Assembly (NCBI GenBank): GCA_964036275.1
Contig: OZ038439.1
Span: 13,869,095-13,933,094 of the forward strand
DNA: 64,000 nt
Direction of reading: 5' to 3'
DNA from: Litoditis marina
Taxonomy: Eukaryota; Nematoda; Chromadorea; Rhabditida; Rhabditidae
In this document: positions 12,701-24,700 of the stretch, in pieces
How positions within the stretch are numbered: the first letter of the stretch is position 1
Layout: each line of letters begins with the position of its first letter
Position numbers and translations under genes: made by a program
The notes under the pieces: model-generated
Told to the model about the DNA's origin: nothing
Seen by the model: the letters and a program-made list of their open reading frames with translations, nothing else
Database searches by the model: none

Positions 12701-15700
12701 CAAGGTGCCACATGTGAATCAAAACGGTTCGCCTGTTGCAACCACGAATCAGTTCGATTCTCGCAGAACTGACACGAATCAGCGGAAAATTGAGGAACAA
12801 CGTTTTGAGAGAACTAGGCTCACTGGCAAGCAAACGCCAGACGACCACTCAGACAGCCAAAACTTGCCTGCTCCAACTGCGTCCGAGAAGAAGATTCATG
12901 CTCAACAGTCTGATAAACTTGATATTCGCCCTATCGGAACCGCCACTGAGCGTCCTCTTACCACTCATGTGCCGTTGTCAACTAGGGGACTTAGAAGAAA
13001 CGGTGAATACAACCCAATTGAGAAGAGGATTCACCCCTCTCGAGTACAACCATTAGACACACAATCTCAACAACGGAACAACTCGTTCAATTCTCGGAAC
13101 AGTCAGCCAATCAAGCCGCAGACAGCTCCGCGTGCTCGATGGGAACCAGCGCAGGTGCAAACTGCTGCTGAAAAATCAGTCGAGACAAAACGACAAAAGG
13201 TTTCATCGCACGTTCAAACCGTATTACAAACACCCCACACCACGACTCGCAGTAGAGTTGGACAGAGAGTGACTTTGGGAAAATCCCAGTCCGTGCCCCA
13301 TGCGTCTGCACCTGAGTTGGGTTCCGGAGCTCAACCAGTGGGACCGATCGGTAGATCACAATCAAGAACATCACAGAGACGGCCCGCTCCATATGCTCCC
13401 AACCGGCAGCAGGGACGCTGGATTTACTACGAAGGCGACTATTACGGCCCAACCATTCCTGGAATTCGAGTTAGAAACTTCACCGAAGAGCTGGAAAGTG
13501 TTGATTCCTCCATTCAAGTTGGGAGACAGGATCATCAGTTGTCTGAGGAGACTCTGAACACATTTAGAGAACGCGCTCGAACATTCCATGAGAAAGTGGC
13601 TCCATTCGTAAAAGCGGCGAAAAACAACGAAAGACTAACCCATCAGAACACAATTCAAGGAATAACGGTCACCGGAGATGTGCACAATCTAATGATACCG
13701 GGAGTCAAGGCACACAAAAACGGTAATTTGCATGTTGAAACTAACGAACATGAAGTTCCTCAAGGAACCTTAAAGACTTTCCAACAGCATGCCAAGACGT
13801 TCCAAGAACACGTGAAACCAGTTGTGAAAACGGCAGAGACGGTTGAACCACACCAAACGAGTGCAAACGTTACCACCAAGCCTGATGTGGTACTTGGTAT
13901 ACCGACCCATACAGACGGTAATTCGCATGCGGAAACTGACATTGATGTTCCTGTTTTCCTTCTACCTCCTCCTGTTAACCAAACTAATGCCCGCACGCGG
14001 ACTGCACATATCACACGTCATAACGACCTTCTAGATAACTTTTCCCCTCCTATGCAAGAGGTCAACCAAACCATAACCGCATTGTTTGCTAACCATTCGT
14101 CATCGCCTAACCAACAGAAGTCAGATCTGACCCATCGAACTGTTATTGCAGAGCACCACGAGACGACCGAGACCGAGGAGAGAGAGCAGACCGAACGCCA
14201 CCAGCCAGCCCACGGAGTCACCCAAACTCAGCGTGGCCATCCTCTTGACGTTGAAAACTACCATGCCCCCACCCCAACTCTGCGAGGAAACGCTCCCGCC
14301 TCACCTGGTGAGAGATCTGGGGCACTACCACATGGAGACTCGAGCAACGCACACCCACCTGGCACTCATCACAGAATGATCACCACTCAAGGAGTCAAGA
14401 TCACCCCACATACCACCACTGATGAGGATACCACCACAGCTGCCACAGCTACCTCACCCACCACAGCTCACTCTAGCGAATTCACAGTATCAAGCACAGT
14501 TGTTCCTGAATCTACCCACGCACCCTCCTCCAAGAATTCTCACGACGAGATGACCTTGTCCACACTGATTGCGTCATCTGTCAAGCCGACAGAGGAACCA
14601 ACTGATGTTACTACCGAAACCCCAGAAGCTGATTTTTCCGAGATCACATCTTCCGAAGAAGAGACCGCGATGGAATCTGAAAAAAAATCTGACGTGGAAT
14701 CTGAAGTAGAATCTGAAGTAGAATCTGAAAGCACCACGGCTAGCACCGATAAGAGCACCACACCCACGCTGACTACTATGGTTAACGAAGTGCAGTCGAT
14801 GGATTCTGAAGACGAGCTTCCTGAGGAGGCATCGGTGACATCCACTGATTTCTCCACCATGCACCTTTCTTCCAAATTTTCTAACGAGAAGGTACTGAAG
14901 GAAGAAAACGAAGACTTCAAGTTTGAGGAGGCCAAGATTGACGACGACGAATCAAAAACCGAAGAACTCGAAAAAGTCGACCCAATCAAGTCTCGAGTTG
15001 GTAAGAAGAGACTGAACATTCACAAACTGGCACCCACCACCACACTCTCCCCAGCAGTCACCGATGAGGCTGAAATCACTTCTGAAAGCACTGAAGTCAC
15101 TGAAACTGAGAGCGATTCTGAGTCTGACTCTGAGGTAGACAGCTCTGTCAAAGTGGAAGCAACTACACCCGAGTCAGCAGAGGCCACCACCACAGTTGCA
15201 AGTTCATCCAGCACCGTGTCAGCTGAGTTAACTACCGCTGAACCAACCACCGTCACCTCATCATCATCTTCTTCTGAGCCCACTTCTGAGCCCACCACGG
15301 TGACTTCGGAGGCTAGTTCTTCTGAAACTGTCGCACCCACCACCAATGCACCCAAATCAGTTTCAGTAGTCACCGAATACCCTAGCACTGAATCCACCAC
15401 CACCGAATCACCGTCCACTCAGACAACCACAATTCTGGCTCCCACCACTGCCAAGCAAATCACAGAATCCTCCTCCACGGAGACACCGGCTGCATCAGCT
15501 AGCACTGAAGCACAGAGTACCGTGACTAGTGAATCTAGTCAGTCAGCTCAGTCCACTGCAACCACCCCCACCAAATCTCCTACCACCGCTGCCCCCAGCT
15601 CCACGACATCAGGCACCACTGAAGCCACCACCACTTCCGAAGCCACCACCACCGCACCAGTCACCGAAAAGCAAACCACTGAGGTTCCAACTTCAGATAA

Positions 15701-18700
15701 GACAGCGCCACCCGCAGTTACCCCCGAGACCGTTGCCGACGGCGTCTCTCACTTCGAGCCAACTGATGAGAATGACATCATCTCTCCCGACCTTGCTCTT
15801 GGAGGTAGAGAACCCGTGCCCAATGGACCGACTGGAATCGGAAGAAATATGCAGCCAATCGATATTGATGGTCTTGGTGAGTTTTTTCAAGCGATTGTTT
15901 CATTAGTTTGATGAAAAAATAGAAAATAACTAGTTCAGTGAAATTACTATTCCGTTTAAGATATATTCAGATCACGAAACTTATTCAACCTAAATACGAA
16001 ACTTTCATAATTTAGCATAATTTCGCCTGTGGACTAAAAACATACTTACCACTATGTATTTCAATAAAAAAGGATTTCGAACTACGATAAGGTAGGATTT
16101 TTTTCACGATAAATGTCAAACGATTCCGTTACAGAAGTGCCTACCACCGTATTGCCATTGGCAACCACCCCTGGTACTGCTCATACCACCCGCACTGCTC
16201 CAGTCATCCCTGCTGCCACTACTCCGGTATAATCATCTCAGTCAATTAAATAAACAGTGAAAAGAAGGAGTGATATGTAAAATATACTAAATATAATAAG
16301 TTTAGTATAAATGTAATGAAATAGTGTTACAAAGACTTACTATCTAAACTTAATTATAATTGAAGATTACTATAAGTTACATCGTTTCGGCCTATTATCA
16401 AACTATACATTGAAAACACAACAAGGGTCGTCGTACACTCCTCTAAAAGTTCACCTTAAAATACACGACGTGACACGTGAAAACGTTGAAATATACCACT
16501 GTATTCAACACGCAGAATCAGATCAAACTTTTGGTAGTATACTTACTTTGTTTGTTCCAGAAGCCCATTTCCTTCGATGCTAGAGTCGATTGTGTTCTGC
16601 CACCTGATGCGGGAATCTGCAAGAACTACATTCCCAGATGGTATGTTTAAGGAATATTATGAATTTTCACTGTATTTGCCCAACTATCCGTCAGTTTCAC
16701 GCCCAACTCACTACATAACGTTGAAACTTTTCTTTCAATACATTGTTCATGGCAAAACCACTCAAACACTTGAACAAGTTTGAAAATCTCATTTGTTTGT
16801 CTGACTTATTGTAACGAAAATATACGAATAACCCAGCGACGATGGTAAAAAAATGTTTATCGATTGTGTTTCAGGTTCTTCAACGTGCGTACCGGCCAAT
16901 GCGAACAGTTCTCATTCGGCTCATGCGGAGGAAACATGAACAACTTCGGCGACAGAACTACTTGCGAATTGAAATGCATGACTGGTTGGTTCATCAAACA
17001 TTTTCTGAACGAATTTGTTGTTTTGGACATGCAACAAAAACATTAATGACCTCAAACATCAGGTTAATGGGATAGTTGCCAACAACAGGAGCAGTAACTA
17101 GGAATGAGCAGAGCCTTTCTCCATCAAACGTAAATGAAAAATTGACAAAACAACTTTTTACACCAAGATCAAAACCACATGAAATGTATTTTTAGCCCAC
17201 ACCTCCGTCCTGTCCAAGGTCCCAGAGAGATGCTCTTACGAGAAGGACGCTGGATTCGGCAAGGGATACAACGTGAAGTGGTGAGTAAAAAAGTTCGAGA
17301 CACAAAAAACGTTTATTTCTAAAAGGCGACAGAACCCAAATTCGTGGATATGTATTGCTTAAACAAGTTTTTCAGGTATTTCAACATGAAGAACCTCAGA
17401 TGTGAGCAGTTTGTCTATGAAGGAAAGGGAGGAAACTCTAACCAGTTCGAGACTCTCAGCGATTGCGAGCGATTCTGCACTCGTAAGTGGAACATACATT
17501 TCCATTTTACAGACGTCACCCAGTTGAATATAACTGATTCTGACTGTCTATAATTATGTGTCGATTAACCAACGATCGGGCTTCGTTTTAAACACGAGAG
17601 ATACCTTTATTTCCAATTTGAAAGTATTGAATTCGTGTCTCTTCTTTAACATAATAACATTGGAACTATGGCACAGACAAATAAAAAAACATGAACTTCA
17701 TGAACGAAACATTTTCAGCTTCACCCACCGTTCAGCACGGTTTGATCTCTACCACGACCAAGAAGGTTGTCGCCACGCACCAGACACAGCCCACGACTCC
17801 CCAGACTCGTGCTCCCCAGACTCGTGCTCCTCAAACCCAAGCTACGACAACCGAAGCTTCCACCACCAAAGCTGCCACCGCCGCCACTACCACCTCGGCA
17901 CCGTCTTCTGCCGCTCCTCGTACTGACGCCACTCCCATCGAGACAGCCACTGAATTCACTCCTCAATCTCATTCTCTGAGACCTCTGCCCGAGCAACCGT
18001 TGAGAACCATTGACATTGACGAGTCGAAAAACATGGAAACTTTGGGCGAGCTTGGAGAGTACGAGTACGACAGTGATGAGGTGAGTAATTTGGTCTAAGT
18101 TTAACCTGATGAGGTCGAGTATTCGCCAACTAATATTTGTTGGATATTATTGCGTCTGGCGAAATTGGTAAGAAATTGTTCAGATATGCATCAATATATC
18201 TTGAAACAACTCAATATTTGTCAACAAATCTTGAGATGTATCAAAATACACGTTATTTTTACAAAACATGAAAGACATGTGCAACCCTTCATTTCTTCAA
18301 ATATACAATGCAAACTTTTATTTCGAATACGTACTTGATGTAATTCTACGTAGTTAATAAATTTTTATCATTATTATTACTTTCAGGTACCCGATCTTGA
18401 CCTAGTCAACACGCTGCCCAACCTTGCCCTGCCCGAACCTGCCCCAATCAAGCCCTTCGCTCCTCAGGTTGGTTATATTGCTGAAAACATTCATCTGTTA
18501 CTACTCGAAAACTCAAACGTTTCTAGTTGAGCTCGGTACCTCAGAATTTTTGACTCGATCAACAACCCTACTAGGGTTTTTTCAGGTTTTCTCGACTTGA
18601 CTAAGTCTCGAATCGAGTAGAAAGTTTTAAAAAAGAAACAATTCGAGCTCAATTTCAAGATTTTAAATTTGAATAATAATCCCGAAGCTGCAACTGATGC

Positions 18701-21700
18701 TTCTCGCACTATCGAATTCTTTGATTTTCAGGAACTTCCTGAAGTTGCTCTAGCTCCCGCCACCGAGCCTCGTCCTCCCTCAGCCCATTCAGCCAAGACT
18801 GTGACTCGCGAGGAGGTCGAATCGAAGAGGTAAACCAATAAACAGAGAGCAGAAAAATCAATACAGTGCTTTACAAAAACATTATTTCGATTTGAAAGTA
18901 CTAATAAAATAAACTTCAGAGTTCCAAGAAGGAATAAATCAGTGTGAAACCTTGAAATGGTAAAAAAAGATGACATCAGTAGAGTATGAGCTGCATCGTC
19001 TCCGAATCAAGACTCGGAAACTGATTTCTCAACCTTTTTCAGCGCCGGACAATCTGCCTCGAACGAGAAGTACAAGGCCGAGCCCCTGCCGGAAGAGCCA
19101 GCCGTCTCCGGCAACGAAGATCTCCCCATCGTCGGACCCAGCCCACCCATGTCGGTCAACTATCAGACAGGACAGGTGCACGTGAGTATTAATAAATCTA
19201 CGAGCATTTTATCAACGTTTTGACGTTACGGTACATAAATTGTAAGGAAGACATCCAATGTATACGAAATACTACTGAACTACTGTTAAGTGTTGATGTT
19301 TTCTGGCACTTAATCAGGCCACCACAACATATGTCGGAACTGTAAGGTTCGTCAAATATGAATTTTGTTTGCAGAAGCCTCACGCGAGCGGAATCAAGAA
19401 CTTCCAAGAGGGTGTCGCCATTCCTCCATCAAACGGTATGTTCTTATTCATCTTCAACATCATGAACAATTATGAGCAGGAAGTGGATCTAAGTTGTGAA
19501 CTATTTCACAAATTTTCGAATATCCACAATTTCCCTAACGTTTTCAAGACAACCAATAGCTTTAACCCCATGCGTGATGAGGTTTCAAGTGTATGAAAAA
19601 ATGCACAATTGAACCCCTATCAGACCTCAAAAACCAAAAAAGTTTCCAGCCGACCTCTTCGACGAGGATGCCGTGCCCGCCGCCAGCCGTCTGTCTTGTC
19701 CCAACGGAATCCAGGCCATGAGATACGCCGACGGAAGACCGGTCATGTGCCTGCCCGGAAAGAACCAGGTTTGTTGGAGAATTCATTTATAGGAAAATGT
19801 AACTTACAACTACTTTAGTACACATGACATAACACTATTTTTCCGTACCCTATTAGCTGAGCATTCAAAACACCCTCATTACACGACAAATGTAGTTATA
19901 CACGGGTTTTCTCCGAGGTTTTAAAGGTGACAAAAATGAAACTATAATTGATTAAACTTCAAATGTATACCATACGTTTTTCTAGTGCCCCGAAAAGTCC
20001 GCCTGTTACTTCAACGGAATGGACTTCTTCTGCTGTCCCAACGTCGCCGATCCTTATGACAAACACGTGTTTGGAGGTGGGTTTTTCAATATTGATCAGA
20101 AGACTCGCGAACACGGAAAAATGTTTTTTCGTTGGACCAGTTTGAACCTCATTTCACTTTTTCGAAGAAAAGTTTCTCAACGTTGAAATCCTATTGGAAA
20201 ACTCTGAACGCCATACTTTTCCAGATCTCTTCGCCGGGTTTTCATTGGTTTCGCTAAAACAGTACTACATAACCAAGTTCCACTTCATTTTTGTTCAGTG
20301 TTGACTTTTTCTAATCAACAATTCATTTCAAGGTTACGACGGAGACGAGGTGAGAAACGGCTACAAGGTGTTCGGTCCCCTCCGAATCCGCAGACTCATG
20401 GACGAAGTACCACTCCGCGCACGCAGACACGCCATGTAAGTTGTTTCGACACTATTTCGAACAACTAGTTGATTTATATACAACAAAAATGAGCTAGTGA
20501 AACAACAAAAGTCAAAATTTGAGGTGTTCCATGTGAGTTTGAATAATCATTATTTAAAGCTCCCAAACCTAACAGTAAATCTCTTATTAGCAGTGTATTC
20601 TGTTGTACATTAATCACGAACTTTATATTTTGAAGTGACAGAAACTCGGTTAATTTTACCTGAATAAACGTGTACTTTTTCAGTCAGAAGCGTCAGAAGC
20701 GTCAGACTAGCATGGACACCGCCTTCAACCTGGCTCCTGTCCAATTCAACATCGATGACATCACCGCACCTCTTAGATTCGATGGTTTGTGTAATTACTT
20801 TTAACAATGAGGCATTCGGTTATAATTGTTTTGTCGGTGTTAAGTCACAAACTTTCGGCCGATCCAACACAAACCCATATGGTGTAGAAAGATATATTTC
20901 GCTGTTTTTGTAAATTGATCCTGTGTTTTTGGTAGAAATTCACGTGGCAATGCTCAAGTTCAAACTACAACTCAGTATTACCCATATATTTTTCCAGCCG
21001 AGAAGCCCCGTTCTGTGTCACGTGCCCAGCACATGCGCAATCCCCGCCCACCCCAGCACGGAAACCCCATGTGCATCCAGCCATTGGTCAAGGGAGACTG
21101 TAGCGAGGCGCATTTGAGGTATCGACTTTTTCATACTTCAGTGTCTTTATCAATTCAGCACTGAATACGTGAAAACATGTGTCTAACACATAATTTCTCT
21201 CCGACACTTTATCAGATGATTCGGCTACTTGTAAGTTAAAAAAAAAAACTAGAGTCGTTTCAGGACCTCGTTAACCGCGAAAGTGATAACGTTCAAACTT
21301 TGATTCGAAATGAATTTCACTCATTCAAGATACTTCTACGACCGCAAGTCCGACTCCTGTCGTCTGTTCTACTATTCGGGATGTCAAGGAAACGCGAACA
21401 ACTTCGGATCTCTCCAGGACTGCCAGAGTCTGTGTGTCCTTGGAGCTCAGCGTGAGTACTTTTTTCCAAGTTTTATGAATATACATTATACAATTTGCAC
21501 GTTTAAATGTTATCTATTGCACAATTGTCCCAAAAACTCATTGTAGCCAACCAGTATCCATGACGAAGAAATATTCCAAGTATGCAAAGAAAACAAATAT
21601 TTGGAGCACAGTCAAGGAACATCTTTGCGCAACATTTTTAAGTGATCTAATGAATCACAATCTTAAAACTGTAGATGACAATTTTTGAAACCTCAGACCC

Positions 21701-24700
21701 TTTTTTTGCAATCATGTGAAAAATCAGATAAATTTTCCAGGTTCTCTTCCCAGCCACTCCGCTGCCCCCGCCCCATCTCCCGCCCCAGCCTTATCCAAGG
21801 TTCCCGTGGGACAGTGCCCCAAGGGATCCCCGCTAGGAGGATCTGCCCCCGTTCTTTGTGGTAGATTTTTCGATTTATTTAGAACTATTCAAATTTTTTT
21901 CTCTCAGTTTTCTCAACACTGCATGACTCTAGAAAACGAAAACTCGTAAACATACAATACGTGCTCCATAGAAAAACATATTTTTTCTAAAAATGTCATC
22001 AGGTTTTCTTCTTCACACGTGCATCACGTGATCTGTTGTATACACATTCCCTTATATGGGGGGTAGGGGGTCATACACGTTTTCAGGTGAACTAGCATTT
22101 GTCTCTCACGTTTTCACGTGAACTGACACCCCCCTTTCCTAGGTTCATCAACTGACTCCATCGGATGTCCCTCCGGCTACTTCTGCCGTGCTGGTCCTCC
22201 TGATGTGTGCTGCCCTGTCGTGTCTCTCGAAACCAATGGTGAGATTTACATCAAGTTAGATTTCTCAGTACAAGTTACATGTTTAAGTACATATTACAAG
22301 TTGTATCTTACTACATCTGTACAAGTTACATCTGGATGGTGCATTGTACGAGTACAGGTATAGTGGTACAAGGTACAAGGTACATCTCACAGTACAATTT
22401 ACATCCTAACGTACGTTCTACAAGGTTACATCAAAGTAGCTGTCCAACCTTCACTATTTCACAGATCATAGGGAATACTATTCAGAATCTTATTCTATTG
22501 TACCGTGGTTCCTGTAAAATTCCATCGTATATTGTGGCTGAAATTCAATTTACTAATGCGACTTCATAATAACTGGGTTTAAGTTTCTGAGCTAGAGAGC
22601 ATTGTGTTCGCCCCCGTGCCTACCCCGGAGACCAAGACCGTGACTGAGAAGTCATCGGCACCTCGTGGCTACCACAAGGAATCTCTTCTATCTACTCCTA
22701 AGGTATGTTCTGACAAACGTTCACTTTGCTTGCCAATCTGGGATGAAAAACACAGCAAAAACAACATTTTTAAACGTGAATTAAACTAACCTTAGAACCA
22801 ACGGAAACTTGTGAAATAATAGTTAATTCAAAATAGGTATTGCGCATTTTAAGTTGAACTGAATTAGATATTGTGTTTCACATCATAACACCCCGCGTTA
22901 ATACCATTTCATTGTAAATTTCGCTTTTAGTACATGTGCCCCGACGCTTCGGACCCCCTGATGTTGGAGGGAGAACCACTTCTCTGTGGATCCGGATTTG
23001 ACGGTCTGAAATTGTGCCCCCGCGGATACTATTGCGCCATCGATGCCTCTATTGACTGTAGGTTTTTTCACAAATAACGGAAGCTGTTTTACTACAATAA
23101 CTCTTGGATAGGTCAACAAATGTCTTATGTTGGAATTAGGCATCATCCAGTTTCGCTTCTGTCGACTGATAAATACGTGTTGAGGCCAACAGGACAATCA
23201 GACAGGAAAATTGCAGCATAGGGTCATTATAAAAAGTCTGTCTCACAGTAATCGTTTTCAGAGAATTCATTTTTTCAGCTCGTCTGTGTTGTCCTTTGTA
23301 CGGCGAATCTCAACGAGTTCCTTCTGGTGAACTGAAAACCGCCAACTTCGGAAAGCACGTACCCGCCAAGGAGGTGAGATCATATTTGCATAACAGAGAA
23401 TAATAGTTATCATATATGAATAGTCGATACCTTACTGTATACATCACCATCTGCTGTGTCACACTGAGCATGTATCTTAACGAATGCAAGCAACACCGTT
23501 ACAATAAACGGGTAAAGACAGTTGTTTCCAGATAAAACTGTAAAAACTCCGTAATCACTGACACGTATTGGAACGAAAACCACGAGGAAATCATTCAATT
23601 CGTGAAACATCTTTTTTCAGGTAATCGGCAGAGGATCGTTGCCGGTAGATCAGAGAAAGTTCCAGGAAGACAGCTACGATAGTGAAGAGACCACCATCTC
23701 CAACAAGGACTTCGACTTGACTGGTTCGTTTAAAAACGCATCAAACTTAAACTTCAACACAAAGGCTGAGCAAATCAAAGTCACAAGATTGATTAAAATT
23801 ATTTGAATAATGGCACGTGATGTTCATTCCGTTTTATCAAATCAAATATTAATTCGGAGAATATTATATATCCAGATTCAACCATTTCTAAACAATAAAT
23901 ACCATCCTCACCTTTCTCAAAGCCTTAAAACAATACAAACCTCAAGATTGAAAAGTTATTCAGGTGCACTCGTGAGCCGCTCAGAAGAAGAGGTGGACGA
24001 TTCAGAAGAGTACGAGGACGAGTCTCCCGAACATCTGATGCTGAAACCCATGAGCCGACACGAGAAGCTGCAGCAAGCTGGTTGGTATTCTTCCCGAAAC
24101 TAGAAAATAGAACATTCCAGAGAACTACAAACTACAAAGCTAACCAACAAATTGCAAATACTTAAAAACTAAGATTAAATGATAGCCGCTATTAAGCTTA
24201 TCTGTCAGCCAATTTGACTTATTCCGTTTGAACTTGACTAGGAAGCTGACAGAAAATACGGAAAATAAGCTGACATAAATGATAGCTTTTCATATCAGAA
24301 CTAAATTTAATAACCGTTTTTCACCCAATCAATTTGGATTTATAGGAAAAAGATCCTGCAACCTAGCGTTATTGAACTCCATTGATTTCTGGAAAAGAGA
24401 AATACATAAGAAAAAATCAGTTGATGCTATTTATTTTGACTTCAGAAAAGCATTTGACAAAGTGTCTCATTCTAAACTTTTATTTAAACTCAAATCTTTT
24501 GGTCTAGATGACAAAATGGTTCAATGGTTCAACAGTTTTCTCACTGACCGTACATCGTTTGTAAGAATGAATAATACTCTGTCTCAAAAATCTTTTGCCG
24601 TCACTTCTGGAGTTCTTCAAGGAACTGTCACTGGTCCTTTATTGTTCCTAATTTATATAAATGATTTATCAACTACTCTGCACAGTCGCCAAATACAACA

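Larger units (their letters stand above)
21741..23373 (+). other. mlt-11: Lustrin-type modules 3 and 4 with linker
   Basis: Module 3 spans 21741-21860 and 22143-22238 ([27 protein letters not shown]). Module 4 spans 22931-23057 and 23279-23373 ([36 protein letters not shown]). Exon 22596-22702 is the linker. Its start after GAGCTAG is chosen by phase, because the nearby TTTCTGAG site is out of phase. Confidence 0.65.

Noticed and set aside
14540..15418. Minus-strand Val/Ser-rich frames opposite the giant exon, and similar at 270-677
   Set aside because: Mirror frames of Thr/Ser-rich coding sequence; the plus-strand frame is phase-joined to neighbouring exons.
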